Notes: a model not told the origin generated them from the sequence alone. A stretch of DNA of 41,890 bases from Acidobacteriota bacterium (GCA_003166795.1 PMUS01000055.1:20662-62551); one strand, 5' to 3'. Shown: positions 26,601 through 35,720, counted from the first letter of the stretch. Translations and numbers: made by a program.

Positions 26601-27414
26601 CGACGGCGATCCGCGAAACAATTTTCTGAAGCGCGCGCTGGCCTTCAACCCGAATGGAATTCTGAACGGAGCCCGCCGCATCGCGATCGCCGGCACGTAC
26701 GCTTATATGCTCTGCGACCGAGGCCTCGTCGTCGTGGACCTGGACAAGCCGCTGCAGCCGAAAGTCGTTGCGGAAATCGGCGCGCCCGATTTGAACGATC
26801 CGCGGGGAATCTCGATCCAGTTCCGCTACGCATTTGTGGTGGACCGGGACGGCCTGAAGGTGCTGGATGTTACCTCGCTCGATCATCCTCGCGTGGTGCC
26901 GAATGCCCTGGTGAAATTGGAGGACGCGCGAAACGTTTACGTCGCGCGCACGTACGCGTACGTTGCCGGCGGCAAACAAGGTTTGGCCATCGTGGATGTC
27001 GAAAGGCCGGAGCAGCCCCAGCTCGATCAGATCTTCTCGGCCGACGGCAAGATCAACGACCTGCGCGACGTGAAGATCGGAATGGTGGACGCCAGCGCGT
27101 TCGCCTTTCTGGCCGACGGCCGCAACGGACTTCGCGTCCTGCAAGTGCTGTCCCCCGAGGATTCGCCGAATTCCTACGGCTTCAGCCCACGGCCGACTCC
27201 CAAGCTCATCGCCAGCTATCGCACCGATGCGCCGGCTCTGGCAATTTCCAAAGGCGTGGATCGCGACCGCGCGGTGGACGAAAGCGGAAACCAGCTGGCC
27301 GTGTTTGGGCGGCGCGGGGCAAGGCCATTGAACCGCGAGGAAGCCGGGCGGCTCTATCTCCGCAATGGCGGAGCCTACAACGTTACGAACGACCCACCGG
27401 GCCCCGCGCGCTGA
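23617..27414 (+). CDS. Exported 10-haem cytochrome c fused to LVIVD-repeat beta-propeller
   Basis: This 1265-residue protein begins at TTG 23617 (or the TTG just after it), with GAGG about 12 bases upstream and no earlier ATG in frame. A signal or anchor helix lies at about 26-42. The first 800 residues hold ten haem sites: CXXCH at about 78, 100, 340, 397, 535, 562, 672, 683 and 789, and one CX4CH (CGTAGCH) at about 176. The last 450 residues carry at least six LVIVD-type blades (for example [40 protein letters not shown]), predicted to form a propeller. Long haem-poor stretches could add domains. With the barrel gene 24 bases upstream it may form an envelope electron-transfer unit. Confidence 0.88.
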   Translation: MLKRDSFTALERRRGKDSRPGAARRYFAILALLVILSFALEHGLPADARPQAQQSPQPSQPSLITQTQADADAKSTGCVTCHVSVDEPTMHPTRTVRLGCTDCHGGDATAGISPGTPKDSAAYEQAKLKAHPQPRDPIFARGSANAQRAYTAWLRESYEYVRFANPGDLRVAPQTCGTAGCHQAEVRNVSTSMMTHGGMLWGAALYNNGSFPLKNARFGESYSADGLPQAMHTVPPPSPEETRTKGVVPELTPLERWEISQPGNVLRVFERGGAKKGEIGNPNTEGESGRPDDQLGERGFGTLLRTDPVFLGLQKTRLLDPMLSLPGTNDQPGDYRGSGCTACHVIYANDRSPEHSGPYASFGHLGESASADTTIAKGESGHPIRHTFTRSIPSSQCMVCHIHPGTNMETTYFGYTWWDNEADGESMYPAQQRNPTADERYEVAQRNPEGAAPRGLWSDPKFLEQLGDAKFNAQLKQSQFADFHSHGWVFRAVYKRDRKGDLLDADSKIVSADDPNKFDKAVHLKDIHLEKGMQCVDCHFQQDVHGNGKLYAEPRAAIELDCTDCHGTVEKRATLITSGPAAPAGGTHLDAFRTPWNSRRFEWRDGKLFQRSMVEPDQEWEVVQTLDTITPGNAHYSEKSRWAKTVRLDGKTWGALPADESQLAHANSRMTCYACHTSWTPNCFGCHLSMTANQRMPMLHNEGLTTRNYTSYNFQVLRDDGFMLAIDGTVTGHRVAPARSSCAIVVSSQNQNREWLYYMQQTVSAEGLAGTAFSTFVPHTVRSKETKSCDDCHISQRNDNNAWMAQVLLQGTNLLNFMGRYIYVADGAKGFDAVAVAEHDEPPAIIGSYLQRLAYPDNYRQHVARGRELQEAYHHPGNVLDVQLRGEYLYAALGKGGFRVYDVANIDNKGFSERQVTAPVSPLGQRLYAHTKYATAVASPSTLAIDPARARNPENEEQAIHPMYAFLYVADKYEGLVVVGDSNPNSKSPGVSTLLDGDPRNNFLKRALAFNPNGILNGARRIAIAGTYAYMLCDRGLVVVDLDKPLQPKVVAEIGAPDLNDPRGISIQFRYAFVVDRDGLKVLDVTSLDHPRVVPNALVKLEDARNVYVARTYAYVAGGKQGLAIVDVERPEQPQLDQIFSADGKINDLRDVKIGMVDASAFAFLADGRNGLRVLQVLSPEDSPNSYGFSPRPTPKLIASYRTDAPALAISKGVDRDRAVDESGNQLAVFGRRGARPLNREEAGRLYLRNGGAYNVTNDPPGPAR

Positions 27415-27499
27415 TCGGAGCTCCACTCTTCCGCTTTATCTATTGCTGCGATAGTTCTTTTTGATGCGCATTGACGGACTGCGCCTCGGAAATGGGGTA

Positions 27500-27505
27500 T
27501 ATAAT
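27500..27505 (+). promoter_or_regulatory. Possible -10 element upstream of aceE
   Basis: TATAAT is a perfect -10 match in an AT-rich patch 58 bases before the aceE start. A TTGACG at 27471-27476 is the best -35-like hexamer, but the 23-base spacer is too long for a standard promoter, so only the -10 is supported. Confidence 0.4.
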
Positions 27506-27563
27506 ATGTGTGAAGAATAATGAGGATTATTTGAGAATCCAATCGCGGGGAGTTTAGATCAAC

Positions 27564-30245
27564 ATGGTCGTGCGTCCTGTAATTCCTCCAACCGACATTG
27601 ATGAACTCGAAGAGATATGGGAATGGATTGAGTCATTCGATGCGGTCATAGAGAAGGGCAAGCCTGGGCAGGCGTCCAGGATCCTGCAGGAAATCCGCAA
27701 TAGGGCCCTTGCTTCCGGTGTGCAAGTTCCGTTTACCGCAAACACTCCGTACGTAAATACGATCCACGTAAGCCAGCAGGCCGCCCTGCCGGGCGATCAG
27801 GAAATCGAACGAAAGATCAAGAGCCTTGTTCGCTGGAACGCTCTTGCCATGGTGGTCCGAGCCAACCGCGAGGAACACAATATCGGCGGCCACATCTCCA
27901 CCTACGGCTCGGTGGCAACTTTGTTCGAGATGGGATTCGATCACTTCTTCCGTGCGCGTACCGACGAGTTCGAGGGCGACACTGTTTATTTCCAGGGCCA
28001 CGCTGCGCCGGGCGTATACGCGCGCGCATTCGTCGAGGGCCGCCTGTCGGCCGAAAAACTCCAGAATTTCCGCCGCGAACTCAAACCCGGCGGAGGGCTA
28101 TCGTCGTATCCGCATCCATGGCTGATGCCTGAATTCTGGGAATTCCCCACCGTTTCGATGGGCCTGAGCCCGATCATGGCGATTTATCAGGCTCGCTTTA
28201 ACCGTTATCTCGAGGATCGCGGCCTCAAACCGCGCACGGACGCGAAAGTATGGGCGTTTTTGGGCGATGGTGAAACGGACGAGCCGGAAGCTTTGGGAGC
28301 GATTACGCTCGCCTCCCGCGAACACCTCGACAATCTGATTTTTGTAATCAACTGCAACCTACAGCGCCTCGATGGGCCCGTACGCGGCAATGGAAGCATC
28401 GTCCAGGAATTGGAGGCGGCATTCCGCGGCGCGGGGTGGAATGTAATCAAAGTTCTTTGGGGTTCCGACTGGGACACGCTCTTCGAGCAGGATGTGGACG
28501 GCTTGCTTGCCAAACGCCTGGGAGAGATGGTGGACGGCGAGTATCAGAAGCTGATCGTCGAATCCGGCGCCTATATTCGGCAGCATGTGTTTGGCTCCGA
28601 TCCACGGCTGCTGAAGATGGTCGAGAATATTCCGGACGAAAAGCTTCACGCACTGCGCCAGGGCGGACACGATCCGAAGAAGGTTTACGCCGCCTATAAG
28701 GCTGCGGTCGAACACAAGGGATCTCCGACCGTAATCCTGGCACGCACGATTAAAGGCTATGGCCTCGGGGAAGCCGGAGAGGGCCGCAACGTCACCCACC
28801 AGCAGAAGAAAGTTGACGAAGATACGCTTCGCAACTTCGGCGAACGTTTCGGACTTTCGTTCACGGAAGAGCAATTCGCCGAAGTGCCGTTTTACCGCCC
28901 ACCGGACGACAGCCCCGAAATTCAATATCTCCGTGCTTGTCGCGAAAAACTCGGCGGCTACATGCCGCGGCGCAGCGTCCGCTCGAAACCCTTGGTGGGC
29001 AATCGCGCGGAGCTATTTGAAGAGTTCCTGACGGGAAGCGAAGGCCGCGAGGTCTCGACCACCATGGCATTCGTCGGAATGCTGCGGAAAATGCTGCGCG
29101 ACCCTGAAATCGGCAAGCTGGTTGTGCCCATCGTTCCGGACGAAGCGCGCACTTTTGGCATGGAGTCCCTGTTTCGGCTGGTTGGAATCTATAGCAGCCA
29201 GGGGCAGCTCTACGAACCCGTGGACATGAACACGCTGCTCTATTACAAGGAAGCCAAAGACGGCCAGATTTTGGAAGAGGGCATCACCGAAGCCGGTTCG
29301 ATGTCGTCGTTTATCGCCGCCGGCTCCGCCTACGCTACTCATGGAATCAACACGATTCCGTTTTTCATTTTCTATTCGATGTTCGGACTGCAGCGCGTCT
29401 GCGATCTGATTTGGGCCGCAGCGGACACGAGGTGCCGCGGGTTTCTGCTGGGAGGCACGGCCGGGCGCACGACGCTGGCCGGCGAAGGTCTGCAGCACCA
29501 GGATGGCAATAGCCACGTGCTCGCGCTTCCTATCCCCACGTTGCAAGCCTACGATCCCGCGTTCGCGTACGAACTCGCCGTGATCATCGAAGACGGCATC
29601 GATCGCATGTACCACAAGGGCGAAAGCATCTTTTACTACATCACCGTGATGAACGAGCCTTACGCGATGCCCCCGATGCCGCCTGGATCGCGCGAGGGCA
29701 TCCTGAAGGGCATGTATCGTTACAAGGCCGCGAGCGACAGCAAGTCGAAGCTTCGCGCCCAGCTTTTCGGAAGCGGCTCCATTCTTCGCGAGGTTTTGCA
29801 CGCTCAGGAAATCCTGGCGGAGAAATACCACGTGGCCGCCGATGTCTGGAGCGTTACGAGCTATAAGGCCCTCTATAGCGACGGGATCGAGACAGAGCGC
29901 TGGAATCTGCTGCATCCGAGCGACAAGCCCCGCGTGCCGTATGTCTCCCAGTGCCTTGCGGGAGCCCCCGGCGTGCTTGTGGCCGCAACGGATTACCTGA
30001 AAGCCCTGCCGAATATGGTGAGCCAATGGATGCCCAGGCGGCTGGCGTCGCTCGGTACCGACGGATTTGGCCGCAGCGAGAGCAGGCAGTCCCTCCGCAA
30101 CTTTTTTGAGGTGGACGCGCGCTTCATCACGCTGGCGACGCTCCACGAATTGCTGCGCGAAGGCAAAATTCAGGCTTCCTTGGTTCAACAGGCGATCAAA
30201 GATCTCGAGATTGACGTCGAAAAGGCCGACCCGCTCACAACGTGA
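27564..30245 (+). CDS. aceE: Pyruvate dehydrogenase E1 component (homodimeric type)
   Basis: This 893-residue protein matches the length of the homodimeric E1 of the pyruvate dehydrogenase complex (about 887 in E. coli). It decarboxylates pyruvate with thiamine diphosphate and acetylates the E2 lipoyl group. The cofactor motif is visible as FLGDGETDEPEA followed about 30 residues later by NCNLQRLDGPV. HNIGGHISTYGSVATL and GGTAGRTTLAGEGLQHQDG are typical family blocks. GGGGAG lies 12 bases before the ATG. The matching E2 could be the partial gene at the left edge of the window. E3 is not seen here; SthA, though in the same superfamily, lacks the redox disulphide and cannot replace it. Confidence 0.97.
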   Translation: MVVRPVIPPTDIDELEEIWEWIESFDAVIEKGKPGQASRILQEIRNRALASGVQVPFTANTPYVNTIHVSQQAALPGDQEIERKIKSLVRWNALAMVVRANREEHNIGGHISTYGSVATLFEMGFDHFFRARTDEFEGDTVYFQGHAAPGVYARAFVEGRLSAEKLQNFRRELKPGGGLSSYPHPWLMPEFWEFPTVSMGLSPIMAIYQARFNRYLEDRGLKPRTDAKVWAFLGDGETDEPEALGAITLASREHLDNLIFVINCNLQRLDGPVRGNGSIVQELEAAFRGAGWNVIKVLWGSDWDTLFEQDVDGLLAKRLGEMVDGEYQKLIVESGAYIRQHVFGSDPRLLKMVENIPDEKLHALRQGGHDPKKVYAAYKAAVEHKGSPTVILARTIKGYGLGEAGEGRNVTHQQKKVDEDTLRNFGERFGLSFTEEQFAEVPFYRPPDDSPEIQYLRACREKLGGYMPRRSVRSKPLVGNRAELFEEFLTGSEGREVSTTMAFVGMLRKMLRDPEIGKLVVPIVPDEARTFGMESLFRLVGIYSSQGQLYEPVDMNTLLYYKEAKDGQILEEGITEAGSMSSFIAAGSAYATHGINTIPFFIFYSMFGLQRVCDLIWAAADTRCRGFLLGGTAGRTTLAGEGLQHQDGNSHVLALPIPTLQAYDPAFAYELAVIIEDGIDRMYHKGESIFYYITVMNEPYAMPPMPPGSREGILKGMYRYKAASDSKSKLRAQLFGSGSILREVLHAQEILAEKYHVAADVWSVTSYKALYSDGIETERWNLLHPSDKPRVPYVSQCLAGAPGVLVAATDYLKALPNMVSQWMPRRLASLGTDGFGRSESRQSLRNFFEVDARFITLATLHELLREGKIQASLVQQAIKDLEIDVEKADPLTT

Positions 30246-30420
30246 AACGCAGTCTCCCCCTGAGCCGGGCTTGGGGATGGTTTCGCTTGACGAAGTCCGC
30301 TGGATTCCGCAACAATCAGAGCATCAGTTTCGCGCCCACGCGATGGCGTGCGGCCTTAGGTTTGGGTGATAAAGAGCGACTGAGGCGCGTTCCAAGAGAC
30401 CGGAAATGAGGTAATTAGAC

Positions 30421-31608
30421 ATGGGTAAGATTGTCTCAGCATTTGCTACCGTGCATGCCCCGCAGCTTTTCGACCGTCCCCCCAGCGAGGACCCCAAGCA
30501 ACTTGACGCCGATATTGCGGCGATGCGCGAGATAGGCCGCGAACTTGAGGAGTCCAAGCCGGACGCCGTGATCGTGATCGGCAGCGATCATCTCGAAACT
30601 TTCTTCCTGAGCTCCGTTCCGACATTCGCCATCCTGTCGGGCGAGTTTTCCCACGCTGAATTTGCCGGCCGCAGATACGAAATGCCGATCCATCAGGGCT
30701 TGGCCGAAGACCTCCTCGACAAGCTCATGTCCGCGGGTTTCGACCTGGGCTACTCGCAGGACGCGGTCCTCGGACACGCGTTCGCAGCCGTCTATGAATG
30801 GGTGATTGAGAAGCGTCCGATCCCTGTCGTCCCGATATTCGTCAATGCGTATCTCCCGCCCCTGCCGACAGCAAAGCGTTGCGCGGAGCTGGGGAAAGCG
30901 ATCGCGAAGGTAATCGCGGCCCGTCCCGAGAAAGTCGCCATCGTGGCCAGCGGCGGAATGTCGCATTTTCCCGGCACGTGGAAATACCCCAAGCCGGATT
31001 TCGACTTCGACTACTGGGCCATCTCGCAAATGGAAAAGGGGAATCATCAGGTCCTTATTGACCTGACCAACGAGCAGCTCGATGAGGTCGGCAACACGGA
31101 AATGCTTTCGTGGATGATTATGTTCGGTGCGATCGGAAATCAGCCGGGTGAATTGGTCACCTATCAGCCGACGTGGCACCACGGCCACGCGGTCATGCGC
31201 TTCCTCCCGCTCAAGGGCACGGGTCCTTCCAAGGAAGGAGCGGAGGCAGCCAAAAAGTACGAATTCAAGGGCGGCTTCGAATTCTATAAGCACCCCTCCG
31301 TGGCGGCTTACAAGCTGAACAAGGTTCTGTACGACAGCCGCTTCAAGCGGGACCTGCGGCTCCGGCTGATTCACGATCTTCCTTCCGTGGCGAAGGAATA
31401 CGGCATGACGACCGAGGAAGCCAAGGTTCTTGAAACGCTGCAGGACGACGACATCGAGAAGTTCCGGGACGGGCAGGTCCATCCGCTGGTGGAGGCGGGC
31501 GCGCATCCTCTCGGGATGTGGATGGCCGTCATCCGGATCCACGCCGAGCTGCGGAAGTTGCGCGCGGCAAAGAGCGAAATCGGGCAGCCGAACACAGCAT
31601 CGCACTAG
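30421..31608 (+). CDS. Extradiol ring-cleavage dioxygenase, LigB-LigA fusion (protocatechuate/gallate type)
   Basis: This 395-residue protein combines a class III extradiol dioxygenase catalytic domain (LigB-like, about 1-285) with a C-terminal LigA-like helical domain (about 300-385: YKLNKVLYDSRFKRDL, ending in HPLVEAGAHPLGMW). The iron ligands expected by position are present: H12 in TVHAPQL and H57 in IGSDHLETF. A conserved His in GGMSHFPG and the WHHGHAV block complete the fold. Separate LigA and LigB genes form protocatechuate 4,5-dioxygenase; single-chain versions are known for gallate dioxygenases, so either substrate is possible. The next gene resembles the following step. The ATG at 30421 has GAGG at about -13. 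Confidence 0.85.
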   Translation: MGKIVSAFATVHAPQLFDRPPSEDPKQLDADIAAMREIGRELEESKPDAVIVIGSDHLETFFLSSVPTFAILSGEFSHAEFAGRRYEMPIHQGLAEDLLDKLMSAGFDLGYSQDAVLGHAFAAVYEWVIEKRPIPVVPIFVNAYLPPLPTAKRCAELGKAIAKVIAARPEKVAIVASGGMSHFPGTWKYPKPDFDFDYWAISQMEKGNHQVLIDLTNEQLDEVGNTEMLSWMIMFGAIGNQPGELVTYQPTWHHGHAVMRFLPLKGTGPSKEGAEAAKKYEFKGGFEFYKHPSVAAYKLNKVLYDSRFKRDLRLRLIHDLPSVAKEYGMTTEEAKVLETLQDDDIEKFRDGQVHPLVEAGAHPLGMWMAVIRIHAELRKLRAAKSEIGQPNTASH

Positions 31609-31736
31609 TTGGCGGCGATTCAATAGCTAAGTGATTGGGCCTGCGGCGTGTCGGGATGCCGCAGGTTTGGCTTTTCTTGGCAGCGATTCCGCTCGAAATC
31701 GGACGAATTCTTTCAACTTCAAGCGAGGGCAAACAT

Positions 31737-32702
31737 ATGAAGGTTGGCGTTGCGGGACAAGGCGCTTTCGGCGTGAAGCATTTGGAGGCCCTCGCCGTTA
31801 TTCCGGGCATCGAAGTCGTCACCTTGACCGGCGGAAACCAGACAACCACCGCGGAAGTCGCGAAGCGGTTCAAGATTCCTCACTGGACCGGCGACCTTGG
31901 CGAGAGCCTGAAGCAGCCCGGCCTCGAAGCCATGATTCTCGCCACGCCCACCGGAATGCACGCCGCGCAAGGCGAGCAGTGCATGCGCGCCGGAAAGCAC
32001 GTGCAAATCGAGATTCCGATCGCGGACACCCTGGCGGATTCCGCGCGCCTGGTGAAAGTGCAGAAAGAAACGGGCGTCGTCTGTATGGGCGGCCACACGC
32101 GCCGTTTTAATCCCAGCCATCAGTACGTCCACAAAAAGATCAAGTCCGGCGAGCTGAAGGTTCAGCAAATGAACGTGCAGACCTATTTTTTCCGGCGCAC
32201 GAACATGAACGCGGCAGGGCAGCCTAGAAGCTGGACCGATCACCTCCTATGGCATCACTCCTGCCACACTGTGGACCTGTTCCAATATCAAACCGGCGAG
32301 CTGGTTTCCGATTGTTACGCCGTGCAGGGCCCGCTGCACCCCGAGCTGAAAATCGCGATGGACATGGGAATCGTGCTGAAAGTGCCTTCGGGCGCCATCT
32401 GCACGCTTTCGCTGTCGTTCAACAACAAGGGTCCGCTAGGCACGCGCTTCCGCTACATCTGCGACAACGGCACGTTTCAGGCTTACTACGACGATCTAGT
32501 AGACGGCGAGGACAAGAAGATCGACCTCTCGCACGTGGATGTCTCGATGAACGGAATCGAGCTCCAGGACCGCGAGTTTTTCGCCGCGATCAAGGAAAAG
32601 CGCGAGCCGAACGCCAGCGTCCAGCAATGCTACACGGCCATGCAGGTCCTGGATAAGCTCGACCACATCCTCAACCGTTCAGCCGCCAGCTCAAAAGCCT
32701 AG
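31737..32702 (+). CDS. Gfo/Idh/MocA-family dehydrogenase, possibly LigC-like
   Basis: This 321-residue NAD(P)-dependent oxidoreductase has an N-terminal Rossmann motif (VGVAGQGAFGVKH, about 3-15). The Gfo/Idh/MocA block follows: ILATPTGMHAAQGEQCMRAGKHVQIEIP, shown here only as its two halves ILATPTGMHAAQGE and MRAGKHVQIEIP. The ATG at 31737 follows a GCGAGGGC site; upstream in-frame codons have no ribosome site. It lies 128 bases after the dioxygenase. 4-carboxy-2-hydroxymuconate semialdehyde dehydrogenase (LigC), which acts right after 4,5-cleavage of protocatechuate, belongs to this family. That makes a LigC role likely from context, but the family is broad and the substrate is inferred. 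Confidence 0.8.
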   Translation: MKVGVAGQGAFGVKHLEALAVIPGIEVVTLTGGNQTTTAEVAKRFKIPHWTGDLGESLKQPGLEAMILATPTGMHAAQGEQCMRAGKHVQIEIPIADTLADSARLVKVQKETGVVCMGGHTRRFNPSHQYVHKKIKSGELKVQQMNVQTYFFRRTNMNAAGQPRSWTDHLLWHHSCHTVDLFQYQTGELVSDCYAVQGPLHPELKIAMDMGIVLKVPSGAICTLSLSFNNKGPLGTRFRYICDNGTFQAYYDDLVDGEDKKIDLSHVDVSMNGIELQDREFFAAIKEKREPNASVQQCYTAMQVLDKLDHILNRSAASSKA

Positions 32703-32718
32703 CGTCTTTGTTTGACTC

Positions 32719-34032
32719 TCAAGGGCGTGCGGCTTCCAATTTTCCTTTGAGCACGGAGTGGAGCTGCTTTTCGTCCAGCGCGTGCTCCCACTTTGCGACC
32801 ACAATCGTTGCGACCGCGTTGCCGACCACATTGGTAGGCGTCAATCCTTCCGACATGAGCCTGTGAATTCCAAGCACTAACGCGATGCTTGCCACGGGTA
32901 TCGTTCCCGTCGAAGCAATCGTCGCGGCCAATACGACGAACGCCGCGCCGGCGACACCTGCCGCACCCTTCGACGACAACAGCAGCACGGCGAGCAGCCC
33001 CAGCTGCTGCCAGAGATTCATCGGCGTATTCGTGGCCTGCGCCAAAAATACCGTCGTCGTCGCAAGGTAGAGGCAAGTCCCGTCCAGATTGAAGGAATAG
33101 CCCGTCGGGATCACCAGGCCGACGATGCTCTCCTCGCAGCCCAGGTCCTCGAGCTTGGTCATCAATTGCGGCAGCACCGTCTCGGAGGAAGTAGTCGCGA
33201 AGACGATCAAAAGCTCTTCGCGGATGTATCGGATCAGCTTGAATATGCTGAATCCGCACCAGCGCGCGACGGGCCATAGAACGCCGAAAACGAATATGAG
33301 ACAGGTAACGTAAAAGCCGCCGAGCAGCTTGCCCAGCGACACCAGCGATCCCGCGCCAAATTTGCCGACCGTGAAAGCGATCGCCCCAAACGCGCCGATC
33401 GGCGCGGCCCACATCACGATCGCAACGACTTTGAAGAGCATTTGCGACGCGGATTCAATGAAATCCACAATTGGTTTGCCGCGTTCACCAACTTGCGTAA
33501 GCGCGAACGCACAGAGGACGGAAATAAGCAGCACCTGCAGGACGTTTCCTTCGGTGAACGCCCCGACAAACGTGTTTGGAATGATGTTGGTAAGAAACTG
33601 CGTGACGCTGGCGGTTTCCGGGTGCGCAACGTACGTCTGCACGGCGGAAGTGTCCACGTGGGCGAGATTCACGTTCATCCCACGTCCGGGCTTCCATATA
33701 TTGACGGCGGCGAGCCCGATCACGAGCGCGACCGTGGTCAACACTTCGAAATAAATGATCGCCTTGAGTGCGACGCGCCCGACTTGCGCCAAATCGGACA
33801 TGCGCGCGATTCCGTGAACCACAGTGCAAAAGATGATTGGCGCGATCAGCATACGAATCAGCTTGATGAACGCGTCGCCAAGCGGCTGCATGCGCACGCC
33901 GAGGCTCGGATCAAAATCGCCCAAAACGATCCCAAGGATCATGGCGACGAGCACATAAACCCAAAGTTGCGCGTACCAGCGTTTCGGGCGAACGCGCTTC
34001 CTTGATTGCGGGTTGGCGGAATCTACGGCCAT
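32719..34032 (-). CDS. Dicarboxylate/amino acid:cation symporter (DAACS family)
   Basis: This 437-residue inner-membrane transporter has about eight helices and two re-entrant loops. The family signatures are clear: the serine-rich TTSSETVLP hairpin, PTGYSFNLDGT in helix 7, SKGAAGVAGAAF in the second hairpin and NVVGNAVATIVVAKWE in helix 8. Members take up C4-dicarboxylates (DctA) or glutamate/aspartate with protons or sodium. It is convergent with the Gfo/Idh/MocA gene (16 bases between ends) and divergent from arsR. It could import an organic acid related to the nearby ring-cleavage genes, but a separate role is as likely. Confidence 0.93.
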   Translation of the reverse strand: MAVDSANPQSRKRVRPKRWYAQLWVYVLVAMILGIVLGDFDPSLGVRMQPLGDAFIKLIRMLIAPIIFCTVVHGIARMSDLAQVGRVALKAIIYFEVLTTVALVIGLAAVNIWKPGRGMNVNLAHVDTSAVQTYVAHPETASVTQFLTNIIPNTFVGAFTEGNVLQVLLISVLCAFALTQVGERGKPIVDFIESASQMLFKVVAIVMWAAPIGAFGAIAFTVGKFGAGSLVSLGKLLGGFYVTCLIFVFGVLWPVARWCGFSIFKLIRYIREELLIVFATTSSETVLPQLMTKLEDLGCEESIVGLVIPTGYSFNLDGTCLYLATTTVFLAQATNTPMNLWQQLGLLAVLLLSSKGAAGVAGAAFVVLAATIASTGTIPVASIALVLGIHRLMSEGLTPTNVVGNAVATIVVAKWEHALDEKQLHSVLKGKLEAARP

Positions 34033-34065
34033 CGGGACGAAACACGCTAACGCTTGAACAACGAA

Positions 34066-34095
34066 TTGACAAGGTCATTGGCTTGAAATTATACT
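34066..34095 (+). promoter_or_regulatory. Promoter of arsR-type regulator (TTGACA / TATACT)
   Basis: TTGACA (34066-34071) and TATACT (34090-34095) are separated by 18 bases, a near-consensus sigma-70 promoter. The expected start of transcription (about 34102) coincides with the ATG at 34103, and there is no room for a ribosome site. The mRNA is therefore probably leaderless. Confidence 0.75.
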
Positions 34096-34114
34096 GAACC
34101 ATATGGTTCAGTAT
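34091..34114. promoter_or_regulatory. Perfect 24-bp palindrome: probable ArsR operator
   Basis: The half ATACTGAACCAT is followed immediately by its exact complement ATGGTTCAGTAT. The palindrome covers most of the -10 element and the start codon of the regulator gene. A repressor bound here would block RNA polymerase directly. Autoregulation by the ArsR-type protein encoded from this very site is the simplest reading. Confidence 0.75.
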
Positions 34115-34444
34115 CGCCCGACTAAAATCGACCGCGTGGCCGCGGCCATTTCCGATCCGACTCGCCGGGCAATCATCGAGCGCCTCGCCCGTGGGCCGGC
34201 GCGCGTTTCCGACATTGCCGAGCCCTTTCCGATGTCGCTGACCGGATTTTGCAAGCACGTGAAAGTGCTCGAGGGGGCCGGGCTTGTCCGGCGGACTCGC
34301 CGCGGCCGCGACAACACTCTGGAGTTATCCCCGGAGCCCATGCGCGCGGTGACGCAGTGGATACGGAAATACGAGCAGTTTTGGAACGAGCGCCTCGACC
34401 GGCTCGAGAAATTCTTCGCTACAAACAAGGAGAAATCACCATGA
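34103..34444 (+). CDS. ArsR-family transcriptional regulator
   Basis: This 113-residue winged-helix protein (ISDPTRRAIIERLARGPARVSDIAE, read here as ISDPTRRAIIERL and ARGPARVSDIAE, then SLTGFCKHVKVLEGAGLV) is a typical ArsR-type repressor. It lacks the Cys pairs of metal sensors and belongs to the subgroup paired with SRPBCC/AHSA1 proteins. Its start codon lies in the middle of a perfect palindrome and directly at the predicted transcription start. Its stop overlaps the next gene by 4 bases (ATGA). It probably represses its own two-gene operon; the ligand is unknown. Confidence 0.92.
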   Translation: MVQYRPTKIDRVAAAISDPTRRAIIERLARGPARVSDIAEPFPMSLTGFCKHVKVLEGAGLVRRTRRGRDNTLELSPEPMRAVTQWIRKYEQFWNERLDRLEKFFATNKEKSP

Positions 34445-34878
34445 AGCTTACCGAGGTCTCCGTTTCCCGCACGATTCCCGCGCCAGCCGATAAAGTCTTC
34501 GATGTCTGGATGGACCCGAAGAGTCCCGGCGGGCCATGGTTCGGCGCAGAGCGCCTGATCCTGAATCCGGTTGTAGATGGCCTCTTCTATCTGGCGGTGA
34601 AACATGAAGGCCGCACCTGGCCACATTACGGGCGCTTCCTTCAGATCAACCGGCCGAGCCTCGTCGAATACACATGGATGTCCGATGGGACGAAGGGCGC
34701 CGAATCCATCGTCACCGTCACGATGGAACCACGAGGAGACGAAACGGAAGTCACGCTCCGTCATTCAGGTGTGCCCGACGACGAGATGGGACGCCAGCAC
34801 GAGGGCGGCTGGACCTGGGTTTTGTCCAAGCTCGCTGAAAGCCTAGGCTCAAAGCGATCAACTTCGTCATCAGACTAA
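34441..34878 (+). CDS. SRPBCC (AHSA1-like) domain protein
   Basis: This 145-residue protein has the START/SRPBCC fold pattern: an N-terminal strand SVSRTIPAPADKVFDVW, GPWFGAERLILNP, TVTMEPRGDETEVTL and a C-terminal helix WTWVLSKLAESL. Such proteins form a hydrophobic pocket for small ligands or act as co-chaperones (AHSA1). It starts inside the stop codon of the ArsR gene, so the two are translationally coupled, a widespread pairing of repressor and pocket protein. The ligand is unknown. Confidence 0.88.
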   Translation: MKLTEVSVSRTIPAPADKVFDVWMDPKSPGGPWFGAERLILNPVVDGLFYLAVKHEGRTWPHYGRFLQINRPSLVEYTWMSDGTKGAESIVTVTMEPRGDETEVTLRHSGVPDDEMGRQHEGGWTWVLSKLAESLGSKRSTSSSD

Positions 34879-35003
34879 TGCCGGTCACGACTGACAAAAT
34901 CTTCTCGCCTAGCTTGGAGCCGGCGATGCGAGCGCGGGGCTAAGTCCAAGCCGTCGAATCGGTGTACACTCTCCCGTTGTTTCAGATCAGCGCGGGAGCT
35001 CCC

Positions 35004-35603
35004 ATGACCGACGAAATGGCCGAGCGAATAACGATTCGCGAAATGGTTGAAAACTGGGTGGTGTGGCGCGACGCACTGCAGTGGGAAAAATTCCGCGCGC
35101 TCTGGCACGACGACGGCGTCATGATGGCCACATGGACGCAGGGCACCGCCGACCAGTTCATCGAAATGAGCAAGCAAGGGTTCGCCAAAGGGGTGCGCAT
35201 CCTGCATTTTCTTGGTGGAAGCTCGATTGAAGTGAAGGGTAATCGCGCCCTCTCGCAGACCAAGATGACCATCTCGCAGCGCGCGCCGGTTCACGACGTG
35301 GTCTGCGACGTCGTTTGCACCGGTCGTTTCGTTGATTTCTGGGAAAAGCGCGCCGGGCGCTGGGGATTGGTGCTTCGCCAGCCCATTTACGAGAAAGATC
35401 GAATGGATCCGGTGGACCCGGCGGCCAAGCTCAGCCTCGATCAGAAACTCCTGATGTCGTTTCGAGAGGGGTACCGTCACCTCGCCTATCTGCAAACGCA
35501 GATCGGATACAAGATCAAGATGGACATGCCGGGTTTGACCGGACCCGAGGTCGAAGCACTTTACGTGCGCGGCGCATCCTGGCTTGCCGGCAAACCCCTC
35601 TAG
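35004..35603 (+). CDS. SnoaL/NTF2-like domain protein
   Basis: This 199-residue protein starts at ATG 35004 behind a GGGAG site with a 5-base spacer. The first 130 residues (MVENWVVWRDALQWEKFRALWHDDGVM, read as MVENWVVWRDALQW plus FRALWHDDGVM, then RWGLVLRQPIYEKDRMDPVDP) fit the SnoaL-like branch of the NTF2 fold, whose members include small-molecule isomerases, hydratases and dehydratases. The conserved C-terminal extension (about 140-199) is less usual. It lies 117 bases ahead of the DUF6282 gene on the same strand. It may act on the same aromatic-derived substrate, which is inference from context. Confidence 0.75.
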   Translation: MTDEMAERITIREMVENWVVWRDALQWEKFRALWHDDGVMMATWTQGTADQFIEMSKQGFAKGVRILHFLGGSSIEVKGNRALSQTKMTISQRAPVHDVVCDVVCTGRFVDFWEKRAGRWGLVLRQPIYEKDRMDPVDPAAKLSLDQKLLMSFREGYRHLAYLQTQIGYKIKMDMPGLTGPEVEALYVRGASWLAGKPL

Positions 35604-35720
35604 AAGAAACGGCGAACGCGATGGGACGCGCAAACCTTTCTCGCGAACAAACGCAGTTCGGTAGGGTATATTATTTGACGCTCGCGAAATCAAACTAGAA
35701 GCTCAAAGGACAACGCCATC

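Noticed and set aside
24328-27426. Very long open frame on the minus strand opposite the large cytochrome gene
   Set aside because: It is the antisense shadow of a high-GC gene with clear haem motifs; its translation is rich in Arg, Val and His and has no domain pattern.
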